Source of the DNA: Phymorhynchus buccinoides | Lineage: Eukaryota; Mollusca; Gastropoda; Neogastropoda; Raphitomidae | Reading direction: 5' to 3' | Assembly: GCA_017654935.2 (NCBI GenBank) | Contig: CM065703.1 | Span: forward strand, 31,989,863 to 32,053,862 | Length of the DNA stretch: 64,000 nt | Shown: one piece after another, positions 1 to 13,600 of the stretch | Layout of the letters: each line of letters begins with the position of its first letter | Numbering within the stretch: position 1 is the stretch's first letter | Position numbers and translations under genes: made by a program | The notes under the pieces: generated by a model | What the model saw: the letters and a program-made list of their open reading frames with translations, nothing else | Database searches by the model: none | Told to the model about the DNA's origin: nothing

Positions 1-1118
1 ATAGTGTAGTATAGTGTGGGACTGGCTCAAGTCTAACCCTGGCGGCTTAACGTCCTTTCATTGATCACTGTTTTGTTTGCTTAACTCTTAGCATCCTATA
101 AGGAAGTAACAGAGCCAAGCCCACAATCCTGTAAGGATTTGGCAGAATGAGCAAGAAATGGGTATGCTTATTCAAAATATTATATTGAAATTATTTGTGA
201 ATAAAAGTTAATGAAGCTTTGTAGTAATCTTACTATGATATTGTTTTCTGTGTTGACAATGTTATTTTTGCCAATCTGACATTTTGTTTGTTTGTTTATT
301 TTGATTGATTATTACGGAAAAAAACAAAAATGAAGGTGTGTTCAACAAAGATGTTAAAAAACAATGTCTGGTGCGTTTATTATTAAAACATTGCAGGCAC
401 AAGTCACTTACATGATCAGAGAAACACTAAAAGCACAAAATAAGCTTAGTACTAGCTTTTCTGTAGTATTTTGGTGATGCAATCAACAGGTAAAAATGAT
501 GTTCGGTTGCGCACACCTGTCGGTCTTACTGCCGATCATTCGTGATCGAAGTTTTCGTGTGAAAAGTATCTCTATGCTTTGTACAAAGTGTTAAACCACT
601 CGAAGTGTTAGGCCTGTGTTTCCCCGGCTGGTCTGGGGGGACTTAACGTCATGCATGACACACTCTACATGCATCATGTGGGGCCCTGGTGTCCCTGGCT
701 AGACTGGGGGCATTTAACGGTCAGGCATGACTTTTAGCTCGTCTTTCCCTCTATCACACCCTCCAACCCCAACCCCCTCCATCCCACCCACTTTTTTTTT
801 TCTCTCCCCCAAATCAAGTCTTCAAATATCTAACTTCCTTCGGTTTTGAATCTCATTAATATTTTTCTACATAGTAAACTGTGTATCTGTAAATACTTCA
901 GTTATTTCCTGACTATCTTGCAATCATGCTATATTTCCCCATAATGTTATCATTTCGCTTTGTACTCTATCTTTGGCTCTCCTGGTTTAAAGCCTTTTTC
1001 GTACTACCCCTAAAGTGCAGCAGAATCTTCTCCATGATGAAGTTGGCTGCCTAAGGCTCTGAAGAAGAAGAAGGCAGTGAAGGGGTTAAAAACGAGAATG
1101 GTGTGCATTGTCTTGCAG
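1..1118. other. Upstream ORC4 intron, no exon recognised
   Basis: Presumed ORC4 intron. I see no exon here. Between about 608 and 730 a short segment is repeated in diverged form (tccccggctggtctgggggg and tccctggctagactgggggc, each followed by acttaacg- or atttaacgg-like sequence and a gcatgac). A pyrimidine-rich stretch lies at 745-815. Confidence 0.5.
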
Positions 1119-1205
1119 GAGGTGATGGCGCAAGAGACGGTGAGGAACGTGATAGGTCGACAGTTCAGTCTCACTACGCATGTCAGGGATATGATTCTGC
1201 TGCTG
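1119..1205 (+). CDS. ORC4: ORC4 coding exon (first visible)
   Basis: An exon of 87 nt, phase 0 at both ends, after the acceptor tgtcttgcag and before the donor gtgagt. It encodes [20 protein letters not shown] followed by HVRDMILLL, matching the ORC4 segment around SVQEVLQKHFN...LRSLHMLL in vertebrates. The 3' part of this exon, donor included, is repeated about six more times in the following intron. This copy is taken as the real one because only it has the complete exon and the conserved 5' portion. Confidence 0.85.
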
Positions 1206-4200
1206 GTGAGTATCTGTGAATGTGTGTGTGTGAACATCATCAGTCGACAGTTTGACAGTCTCACTACGCATGTCGGGGATATGATTCTGCTGTTGGTGAG
1301 TAAAACCTGGGCGTGTGTGTCGTGTGTGTGTGTGTGTGTGAAAAACATTGTCAGTCGACAGTTCCGTCTCGTGACACATGTCAGGGATCTGATTCTGCTG
1401 TTGGTGAGTATCTGTCTGTTGTGTCGTGTGTGTAGGCTAGACTATTGTGTGTGTGTGTGTGTGTGAGACAGCCTCATCATTCGACAGTTCAGTCTCACTT
1501 CACTTGTCAGGGATCTGATTTTGCTGCTGGTGAGTCTGGTGTGTGTGTGTTTGAGTGTGTGTGTGTGTGTGAGACTCTTCACTGGCTTCCAAGTTCAGTC
1601 TCACTACACATGTCAGGGATCTGAGTCTGCTGTTGGTTAGTATCTGTGAATACAAGGTCGACAGTTCAGTCTCACTACACATGTCAGGGATCTGAGTCTG
1701 CTGTTGGTTAGTATCTGTGAATGTGTGTGTGTTTTTGTGTGTGAGAACATCATCAGTCGACAGTTCAGTCTCACTACACATGTCAGGGATCTGATTCTGC
1801 TGCGGGTGAGTATGTATGTGTGTGTGTGTGTGTGTGTGTTCTCTATTTTTTTTATGAAGGTATTTCACTGTTCTTGAAGACATTTTTGTTGGTTTTGTTT
1901 ATTTGTTATCAGGACTTGTAAGTTGCAAAAAAGGAAATAATTTTGGATCTGGATCTGGAAGTAATACATTGAAGGAGCCTACAAAGGCTATCAAAGGCCT
2001 ACAAAGGCTATCGACTCAACGAAAATGATGCGTAAAGTCGGGAAAACAATTACGCATGGAACAAAAACAAGAACTGTAATTTTTCTGCATACAGATAATA
2101 AACATTTCTTGACTTGACTTGACATTGCATAAATAGTGGGAGTTAACCCTTTGACCGACAATGTCGCATTTATGCACCACAATGGTTTAACACCCATGCC
2201 ACTAAAAGGCGTCCAATCAGGGTCTGTTATCCGAAGACCCTATTTTCTTAATTTTGGGAGGTAAGGATAGGCCTAATGTTATGCATGTCACAGAAGAATT
2301 CTCAATATTGCAGATAATTTTTTTCTCTACCCAGTTAAGTTTAACTCACTCTTTACTGGCCGATTGCTTCCCTTTACAACTGTTCAATACTAATGTACGC
2401 TATAGCATACATAGCATTTAGCCATTCACAATTCACAACTCCGCAAAGCCTGGCAACCCAAACTGGTATAGAAGTGTTCCTCTACGGTCCCTTAATAGTT
2501 TTCAACCAATGAAATCACTTTCCGTCTATTTTTAGTACCGCAATGAATGAAAACGAGTCACTACCCCTCTCTTCGTCTTCTTTGTCATGCTTTTTTAAAA
2601 ATCTGCTAATAATAATAAAAATTATTTTGGAATTATAACACATGCTAGCTTTCATTATTATAAACAATACCGCAAATTTTCAAAACTGTGCGGTTAAGCA
2701 TTATGTTTTAAATAATTTTTATGTAATGATGCAAACCCGCCTAGTGGAACGTTTGTGCACGTCATGTACGCTATGTTAGTACAATAGTATAGAGAGAGAT
2801 GTCCCGTATGTGCCTTCCCAGGTCGAGAGGACGTTAAACACCAAATTTCTTCTTCGTAGTATAGAGAGAGTTAATGGCATTTGGGGGCTGAAAAATGGCT
2901 GGCGGCGAAAGGGTTAATTTGGCTTGAAAAAAAAAAAATGTGGCTACTAGAGTGGAGTTTGTTTTATTGTGTGTGCGATGTTTGTGTTTGTTCTAGACTC
3001 CGATCATATGCGGCCTGAATCCGGAGCACCGCAAGGTGACGGTGACAGATTTTGTGGAGGCCTTCCAGATCAAATCTACCGACTGCAAGTCTTCCATGCT
3101 GCACGGTTCGTTGGTTTCTTTGTCTGTCTCTGTCTGTCTTAAAGATCCACCAGATCATGTGTCAAAATCACGGGTTTGGTTTTGTTTATTTTTATCCTCT
3201 TGTAAGCTGGAAAAAAATCTTGTTTTGACCAGGTCTCAGTCCCATACAAATGCCCCCAAATTCAAACCGAAACATCATTTTAAAGAGCAGCCTCAATTTG
3301 AAGTTGGGGACATGTGTATGTGGGTCACAGCTACCCAGAAAAAACCAAGGGACTTAACCATGGCGCGTCAGTGTGTCTTTAAGAGTGGTCAGTGATTTTA
3401 ATCAGTCAAGTAAGATTATAGCAAGGTCTTTTTCTGAGTTGCCAGACCATGTCGCCATAATGGGTAAGGTACATAATACGTGTGTCCGGTTTTCATGACC
3501 GTAATGGGTAAGGTATCCATAGACCATGTGTCCGGTTTTCACGACCGTAATGGGTAAGGTACATCATGCATGTGTCCGATTTTCACAACCGTAATGGGTA
3601 AGGTACATAATACATGTGTCCGGTTTTCACGACCGTAATGGGTAAGGTGCATAATACGTGTGTCCGGTTTTCATGACCGTAATGGGTAAGGTGCATAATA
3701 CATGTGTCCGGTTTTCATGACCGTAATGGGTAAGGTGCATAATACATGTGTCCGGTTTTCATTACCGTAATGGGTAAGGTACATAATACATGTGTCCGGT
3801 TTTCATGACCGTAATGGGTAAGGTGCATAATACATGTGTCCGGTTTTCATGACCGTAATGGGTAAGGTGCATAATACGTGTGTCCGGTTTTCATGACCGT
3901 AATGGGTAAGGTGCATAATACATGTGTCCGGTTTTCATGACCGTAATGGGTAAGGTGCATAATACGTGTGTCCGGTTTTCATGACCGTAATGGGTAAGGT
4001 GCATAATACGTGTGTCCGGTTATAGACCGTAATGGGTAAGGTGCATAATACGTGTGTCCGGTTTTCATGACCGTAATGGGTAAGGTGCATAATACATGTG
4101 TCCGGTTTTCAGTACCGTAATGGGTAAGGTGCATAATACATGTGTCCGGTTTTCATGACCGTAATGGGTAAGGTGCATAATACATGTGTCCGGTTTTCAT

Positions 4201-7200
4201 GACCGTAATGGGTAAGGTGCATAATTGTGTGTCCGGTTTTTGTGACCGTAATGGGTAAGGTGCATAATATGTGTCCGGTTTTCATGACCGTAATGGGTAA
4301 GGTGCATAATACATGTGTCCGGTTTTCCAGACCGTAATGGGTAAGGTGCATAAGTGTGTCCGGTTTTCATGACCGTAATGGGTAAGGTGCATAATACATG
4401 TGTCCGGTTTTCATGACCGTAATGGGTAAGGTACATAATACATGTGTCCGGTTTTCATGACCGTAATGGGTAAGGTGCATAATACATGTGTCCGGTTTTC
4501 ATGACCGTAATGGGTAAGGTGCATAATACATGTGTCCGGTTTTCAAGACCGTAATGGGTAAGGTACATAATACATGTGTCCGGTTTTCACGACCGTAATG
4601 GGTAAGGTGCATAATACATGTGTCCGGTTTTCAGACCGTAATGGGTAAGGTACATAATACATGTGTCCGGTTTTCACGACCGTAATGGGTAAGGTACATA
4701 ATACATGTGTCCGGTTTTCATGACCGTAATGGGTAAGGTACATAATACATGTGTCCGGTTTTCATGACCGTAATGGGTAAGGTGCATAATACATGTGTCC
4801 GGTTTTCATGACCGTAATGGGTAAGGTACATAATACATGTGTCCGGTTTTCATGACCGTAATGGGTAAGGTACATAATACATGTGTCCGGTTTTCACGAC
4901 CGTAATGGGTAAGGTACATAATACATGTGTCCGGTTTTCATGACCGTAATGGGTAAGGTACATAATACATGTGTCCGGTTTTCATGACCGTAATGGGTAA
5001 GGTGCATAATACATGTGTCCGGTTTTCATGACCGTAATGGGTAAGGTGCATAATACATGTGTCCGGTTTTCACGACCGTAATGGGTAAGGTGCATAATAC
5101 ATGTGTCCGGTTTTCACGACCGTAATAGGTAAGGTGCATAATACATGTGTCCGGTTTTCACGACCGTAATAGGTAAGGTACATAATACATGTGTCCGGTT
5201 TTCACGACCGTAATAGGTAAGGTGCATAATACATGTGTCCGGTTTTCACGACCGTAATGGGTAAGGTGCATAATACATGTGTCCGGTTTTCACGACCGTA
5301 ATAGGTAAGGTACATAATACATGTGTCCGGTTTTCACGACCGTAATGGGTAAGGTACATAATACATGTGTCCGGTTTTCACGACCGTAATGGGTAAGGTA
5401 CATAATACATGTGTCCGGTTTTCATGACCGTAATGGGTAAGGTGCATAATACATGTGTCCGGTTTTCACGACCGTAATGGGTAAGGTGCATAATACATGT
5501 GTCCGGTTTTCATGACCGTAATGGGTAAGGTACATAATACATGTGTCCGGTTTTCATGACCGTAATGGGTAAGGTGCATAATACATGTGTCCGGTTTTCA
5601 TGACCGTAATGGGTAAGGTACATAATACATGTGTCCGGTTTTCATGACCGTAATGGGTAAGGTGCATAATACATGTGTCCGGTTTTCATGACCGTAATGG
5701 GTAAGGTGCATAATACATGTGTCCGGTTTTCACGACCGTAATGGGTAAGGTACATAATACATGTGTCCGGTTTTCACGACCGTAATAGGTAAGGTACATA
5801 ATACATGTGTCCGGTTTTCACGACCGTAATAGGTAAGGTACATACAGTAATACATGTGTCCGGTTTTCAGTTTTCACTGGTCTCCCCGCTGCATTCACCC
5901 GACACATTCCAATTTCAGAGGTTCTCAAAGGAAAACATTATTTGGATTCTTTGTTTTATTTTATAAAATAAAGTGCAGGAGAATGGGCCAATAAGTACAA
6001 CAACAACAATAGTAGATGAAAGTAAGAAGCAGAAAAGGCAGAGTCAAGAGAGAATGATAGGTTAGAGGAAGTTGCTTGCACAGAACTTCCAGAAAGTGGG
6101 GGAACTACTTGTACTGAACCCCCCCCCCCCCTGGTATCCCCATGGTGATGGTGGGAGACATGTGGAGGGACCAGGGCCATCCAGCTCCCCTTATGGAGGC
6201 ACGAGGCTTCCACTATATAACAAGATCAGGGTTTCTGAAAACGTAGAGATTGTGCGCACTATTTCACGCACAAACCATGTGTGAGATTTACCCTCTCAAA
6301 GGGGGTCAGTCTTCCATTGTATAGGCAAATCTCAATCCTTAATTATATGTCATGCAGTGCAGATTTTTACCCTTTAAAATCTCAAGTAGGGGGTCAATCT
6401 TCATGTGATTGTATCAAGGCAAATCTTTTCCGTCGGTTATATCAAGCCCAATCCTTAATTATATGTTACCTTTCTTTAAGAACTACTTATTTATCGTGAC
6501 ACAGTCAATGATTTCTTCTATTTATATCGCACTGTAGATATGAAGATAAAGGAGAGATCGACTAAGGATGCCAACACAAATTTTAGTGGGCTTGGCTGGA
6601 TGAAACTGTTATCACACCGTAAGATCCGTGTAGGCGACTTCACCTGGAAAGTTAAGGTTGTTGCCTAAGATCAAGAACAAAAAAGAAAATATCAAGAACA
6701 AGCAAGAAAAAGAAGAAATATCAAGAACAAAAAGATAATCAGATTAGGGAATAGGTATAGGTGCTCTCCCCTAGATAAATTGCCACAAAAGTGGCCCTTT
6801 CGACTAATCCCACAGAAACAGAAACAAATGCCACATTACTTCTCAGCGTCTTATCGAAACTGCAAACTCCCAGACTTCGTCTTCCAACGTTACCGACTTT
6901 TTCAAGCCAACGGAAGAAAAGAAGAACAAAGATGAACTTGAATTGATTCATTATCTTCCTTCCAAGTCTTATTATTTACGTCATCTATGGCACCAACCGT
7001 CTTGGTCTGCCCAAATAAAAAGGGCAGAGGAACAAACCAAAAGCTTCTATTGTGCTAGGAATAGTTGTGACACTTCCAGACAAGACTAGTTTTAAACAAG
7101 ACAAGTTCACAAGGATCAAACCTGCTTGCTTTAAATTATGTTTACGCGCGGAAGGTAAGATGCCGCATCAAAATTCCTCTCAGCTCCCAAAAATTCCTCT

Positions 7201-10200
7201 CCCCTGCTACAAATATTCCTCTTTGGTCTGTTAGGGGGTTGGCAGGTCTGCTCAATGCTTTCAATCATCCCATGATCATGACGGTTTGATTTCTGTGTGT
7301 CTCAGGTGTGTCCGTGCTGGAGCTGTGTCTGATCATTGCCATGAAACACCTCACTGACATCTACGACGGAGAGCCCTTCAACTTTGAAATGGTCTACAGC
7401 GGTCAGTTTCCTGGGTCCCCCCCCCCCCCTCCTTTTTTTATATCTCTTTTGTCTTCTTTCATCTCCATTCAAACTGATGCCGCCTTCTCTTTGTCTTTTT
7501 GTTAATAATAATAATAATAAATAGCATTCATACAGTGGAACCTCCCTTATAAGACCTCCCATTATAAGACTCCCTCCCACATAAGACCTACTTCTCTGAG
7601 ACATTGCCCTTCTTTGTAAGTATTAAAATTACCTCCCTTATAAGACCCCTCCTTTATAGGACCTCATTCTGGATGATTTTTGAAGGTCTTATAAGGGAGG
7701 TTCCACACTGTAGCGCCTAATCTTAAAAAAGCCCTAAGCGCTTACAATCATAAAAGAATAAACCAGCAAGCAATATAAATAAATAAATGACAAAAATATA
7801 TTATGCGCACGCACGCACGCTCTTAGCACAGACTCACTCACGCACTAAACTCAGACACACACACGAACGCACTACACGTGCACGCACACACACACACACA
7901 ACAGAACACAATTCCTTTATCGTCAATAATCATTTTGACTTGACTTGACACACACACACACACACACACACACACAACACAACACACACACACACATGCA
8001 CAAACAACACAATTTCTTTATCGTCTATAATCATTTTGACTTGACACACACACACACACACAACACAACACAACACAACACAACACACACACACACGGAT
8101 GGAAGGGACACAAGTTCTTGAAAAGTCTATATTATTTTGACGTTGATTGACACGCACACACTTGAAGAAAACAGTACACACATGCAGTTTACCACCATTC
8201 TTTTTTTTATAATCTCTAATTTTGACATGGGCACACCGAATAAACAAGGGGTTCCAAAGGGTGGTTATCAAACTTGTCTTTGCAAGATTAAATGGTGTTC
8301 TGTTGAGAAAAAAACGCACACACACACACACATGAAAAACACACACAATAACAATAACACAACAACACACACAACACACACACACACACATACACGCTCT
8401 TCGACACACACAAACACACACATCCTCAGAGCACACACACACACACAATATTACGAGACACACACAAACAACACAACAAACAACAACAAAAAACACACAC
8501 AAATTCTATTTGTGTGTGTGTATCACACACACACATGTGTACACGTGTGTGAGACAAACACAACACAACACACACAGTGATTGCATAGACACAACACAAC
8601 ACACACACACAACACACACACACACACACACACAAAACAGTCGATCACAACACGTTTACACAAACACTAGAATGAAAAGTACACACTAAACACACTTTCC
8701 ACACAAACACACACACACAACAGTTGTACAACAAACACAACACACACTTACACCATTTTTCTACACAACAGTTATATTTATAAAATGGCACACACACACA
8801 CACAACACACACACACAGACACACCTGAACACACACACACAGCACCAACACGCATGCACACAACCACTTGCAGATGGAAGGGACTCAGTACTTTGAAAAG
8901 TAATATAGCAGGCTACGTTAGATTGAACCTTGAAGAAAAGAGTACCGTCATTTGAGTTTACCGCCATCTTCTTTTTTATAATCTCTAATTTTGACATGGG
9001 CTCCGAATAAACGAGGGGTTCCAAAGGGTGGTCATCAAACTTGTCTTTGCAAGATTAAATGGTGTTCTGTTGGGGAAAAAATTCGCCTATGAAAATTACA
9101 TTTAATAATAATAATAATAATAATAAATAAAGCTTCTATAGCGCTCTTTGATGATAAAAAATCATCCTCAGAGCGCTTTACAAACATTACGAGAGAAAAC
9201 AATCATGCTAAGTCTCATGAAAAAAAAATTCTGTGTGTGTGAATTTGTGTGTGTGTGTGTGTGTGTATGTGTATGCCTGTGTGAGATAAATAGGACACAA
9301 GTGATTGCATAGAGGTTCCTTTTGACACTTTTTTTTAAGAAGTCGATCAAAACGTTTATTAAACCTAGAATGAAAAGTATTCTCTAAACAATCTTTCCAG
9401 CAAAGTTCTCTCGTAACAGTTGTAAAATGGCGTCACTTAGACCTTTTTTCTAGCAACAGTTATATTTATAAAATGGCTTTGCTTTGTTTTTGCTTTGATT
9501 GACAGAATACCTGAAGTTTGCCAAGCGCCGTTCCTCAGTTCAGGTGTTTGAGAAAGCTGTGGTGTTGAAGGTAAGCTGGGCCTGTATTCCACCTTGAGAT
9601 AGCATGAGACTTAGCATGATGCTAACTTAGAAGCTCTTCCACACATTGGAAGAGCTTCTAAGTTAGCATCATGCTAAGTCTCATGCTATCTCAACGTGAA
9701 TACCGTCCCAGGTCTTTAGGTACCATGTCTGGCTATCTTGTATTTCATGCACCCACCATCAAATTTTCATATTGAATATTTTCACTGAGAAGCAACATTC
9801 TGCAATTCTCGGGAAAGGGATAGGGTTAGGATCAGCCTGGGATTATTTTCATGAAGCTAAAGCAGACTTTAAGGTTGTGGGTTGTAAACATGAGGGGAGG
9901 AGTGTCTAAAGTTTTCCTCTGTTGCGGATACAGTATTGCGATTCTTCACGTTTCTAAAAAAACTTTTTGTTGTTGTCTGTCTGAACTTTCTGTCAGTAGT
10001 ATCGCCTCATGACTTTATTACTGCTGTGTGTGTGTGTGTCTTTCTGTTTCTGTGTGTGTGTGCGAGTATGCGACCATTTCATCATGTTGTGTTGTCTTCA
10101 GGCGCCCATGAACATCTACTGTTTTTAGAGCTACTTCGGCGCATGGAGGGGGTCACAGTTGCATGGGTGCTACTACCTTCCGTATAAACGGAAATCCGTA

Positions 10201-10651
10201 AATTAAGTTTTCTGCTGAGACGGAAATTCTGCATTTTTAAAATTTTGTCCCCCCCCAAAAAAGTTGATCTGTTAACTGTGGTTGGGGGCATTTTGAATCT
10301 GGGTCTTCCAACCACCGGAAGTGAAAATACAACAACAAAAATGGCGGCCGAGTCATATTCACACATGCTTATTTGAATTAAATTCAACATTATCAGCATG
10401 AATTTTGTGTCATGAAAGCTACAAACTTCACAGAAAGGTAAGTTACAACTATATTTCAATTCACCAAATGATATTTATGATGTTAAACGTATGAATATGT
10501 TAAAAATGTTGCTTAAAAAAACTCAATTGAGAGTCATGTTTGGATCCACTGACATCGTATTTCACTTATGATCTAATTATTATCTTCTATCTGAATGGCT
10601 TTATAACTTTAAAGTTGTGTTTCTGAAATGTCAGTAAAAATCTTAGTCATG

Positions 10652-10685
<34 letters not shown>

Positions 10686-13600
10686 CTGTCCCATCTTCTG
10701 GGCTGTACAGTGGCGTTGCTCCCACGCCGCTCGTTCTGAATCCCAATTCGCAGCTACACCCGGGTTTGTTCAAGTTAGTCATGAAAATATGATTTTAACC
10801 ATAGATCTTTTGTATTTCTTGTAAAAAGGTAATGTGACTTGTCATTGTCTCAGCAACTTAGACAGTCACTTTACAAAGTGTCAACTGTCGTCTGCCAACA
10901 GAACTATGATGTCAAATCGTAATCTGTTCCTCACCCATTCCCAGATTCCAGGAGAGCTATGAAAACGATCTCTGCAATTGCATTTTTGCTTCAGCTTCAG
11001 GGGGGCGTTGCCCCCCCAACCCCTGAACTGCCCCTGGACCCCGGCCTTTCACTAGTTTCAGTATTTTTTATTTTTGGGAGTAGCACCCATGCAGTTGTGT
11101 GTAGAAAGAATACAGATTGATGACTTTGTTGCTGCTCTGTGTGTGTGCCTGCGCATGTGTCGTTAAGTTTCTGTACATACTGTACACTGACTATCCTATC
11201 ATGTTCCGTCTTGAGTCCTATGAACACCTGCTGTCTCTGGAGTTACGGCCCTTGGAAGAGGGACACAGCTGCGTGCAGAAGGAACGCAGACTGATGACTT
11301 TGTTACTGCTGTACATTTTTGTCCTATCATGTTCCGTCTTCAGTCCTATGAACACCTGCTGTCTCTGGAGTTACTGCCCTTGGAAGAGGGACACAGCTGC
11401 GTGCAGAAGGAACGCAGACTGATGACTTTGTTACTGCTGTACATTTTTGTTGTGTATGCTTGTTTATGAGCGCGTGTCTTTCTGTTTCTATGTGCTCCAG
11501 GGTGCTCCTGGGAAATGTTAAAACTCCTGCAAGGGGGCGGCCCTGGCGGAGTGCAGGGGCAGCACACACACACATTTACTGCTTTGTTCACCCCTCTAGA
11601 CTAGCACAAGTGCAGGGGCAGCGCACACACACACATTTACTGCTTTGTTCACCCCTCTAGACTAGCACAAGTGCAGGGGCAGCGCACACACACACATTTA
11701 CTGCTCTTTGTTCACCCCTCTAGACTAACACAAGTGCAGGGGCAGCGCACACACACACATTTACTGCTTTGTTCACCCCTCTAGACTAGCACAAGTGCAG
11801 GGGCAGCGCACACACACACATTTACTGCTTTGTTCACCCCTCTAGACTAGCACAAGTGCAGGGGCAGCGCACACACACACATTTACTGCTTTGTTCACCC
11901 CTCTAGACTAGCACAAGTGCAGGGGCAGCGCACACACACACATTTACTGCTTTGTTCACCCCTCTAGACTAACACAAGTGCAGGGGCAGCGCACACACAC
12001 ACACTTACTGCTTTGTTCACCCCTCTAGACTAGCACAAGTGCAGGGGCAGCGCACACACACACACTTACTGCTTTGTTCACCCCTCTAGACTAGCACAAG
12101 TGCAGGGGTGCAAATTTTCCGGTATGTGCCGGAATTCCGGTTTTGAGATGACTAAAAAATATTAATCTCCGGTTTTGAGATGACTAAAACATGTAATCTC
12201 CGGTTTTTTAGTTAGTTTGAAAAAAAAATTCTGGCATCGGAGAAACAGGTGACGATTACAAACATCGTACATGTATTGGCCGCAGTAGCAAACCGAATCA
12301 AAATTTTTTATATGGCACAATCTTCATTTCGCGCCTTTTTGGTCTTCCGCCGTTGTAATTTCCAAGATGGCGTCCGCTGAGAACGCATGTATTGAGTTGG
12401 CGAAACCAACATGTACAAAATAAAGCAAAAGTATGTGGAGAATTGAGTGGCCGCAGAATGTAGTTTGTGGCTGAAGATTCGGCGATGTTCATTCGGAAAG
12501 AGACCAAGACAAAGAGAGAGTTTGAAGAGTAGGATGTTAAATAGGAGTACCCCCCCCCCCCCCCGCTCAACAAAATTTCCGATGCTATCCGGTGAAAAAA
12601 CGGGTGGAAGAATGTATCTTCCGCTCAACAAAATTTGTTATGTTACTGTTAGCTGCTTGAAAAAAAAATTCGGAACACCACCCCCCCCCCCCCGCGCTCA
12701 ACAAAACTGCTGACGTTAGCTGAAAATCCGTGTGGAAGGATTTCTCGGCTAAAAAAAATTGTTCAGGTTTTCAGGAAATTGGAACTTGCCGTTTAGATTG
12801 GTTTCAGGTTTTCGGTTTGGGGAATTCCTAGTTTCAGGTTTGGGGACCCTTTGGCGCTAGCACCCCTGCAAGTGCGACAATCCTTTGAAAATAGCAAACA
12901 CTTATATAGGCCCTTTTTATTGTACAAGTGTATGTGTGTGTGTGTAAGAAAATCATAGTTTCTCAAATTCTCATAATCTGGCCGACGCCGGCTGTAGCAA
13001 ATTTAAAAATCCTGCAATTCAGGACATCCTGCAAGAAGCATTCATGTGCAGAGCTGATTCTTGTGCGCGGGATTGGTACATTCCCCCCCCAAATATGTTC
13101 CTTCCCGCAATAATCGGGTCTAAGCGCAGGCTGACGCCCGCATATTTGCAGAACTGCCTGCATTTTGTACCGATCGCTGCGGGAATTCCTTCGTTGTCTG
13201 CACAATCCGAACGCATCGAGCAGGAATGAATGATTTATTGACATTTCATTGGTTCCTTTACAATGTTAGTATAAATCAATCAATTGCGTTCATCTCGTTT
13301 TACCAACAAGAGTCCTACCCGCCATGTTGAATTTTCTTCAAAATGAAGCGGACAGCGACGCTCTTCGACTTTGATTTTTGTGGCGGCAAAGTAAAAAAAA
13401 TAAATCTTCTGCCAAACGAGTGTGCAGAAGATGTTGCAGAAACAGCTACTGCATCAACAGTCTCGGAGAAGCAGCCCGAAGATAACGGCACTAGTGCGAG
13501 GGAACAGCAGTTCCAAGACGAGTGGCTGGCCATGGCTAGCGAAGATTGAATCGGCCCTCTTCCCCTCGTATCCATTGGACCTGCCCCCCTTTTTTTCATT

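Noticed and set aside
3450..5868. A CRISPR-like array
   Set aside because: The 44-bp units are contiguous without unique spacers, and the genome is animal; it is a minisatellite.
7930..9030. Open frames of Thr/His or Val/Cys up to 190 codons
   Set aside because: They are the six-frame reading of CA/GT microsatellite and have no conserved residue pattern.
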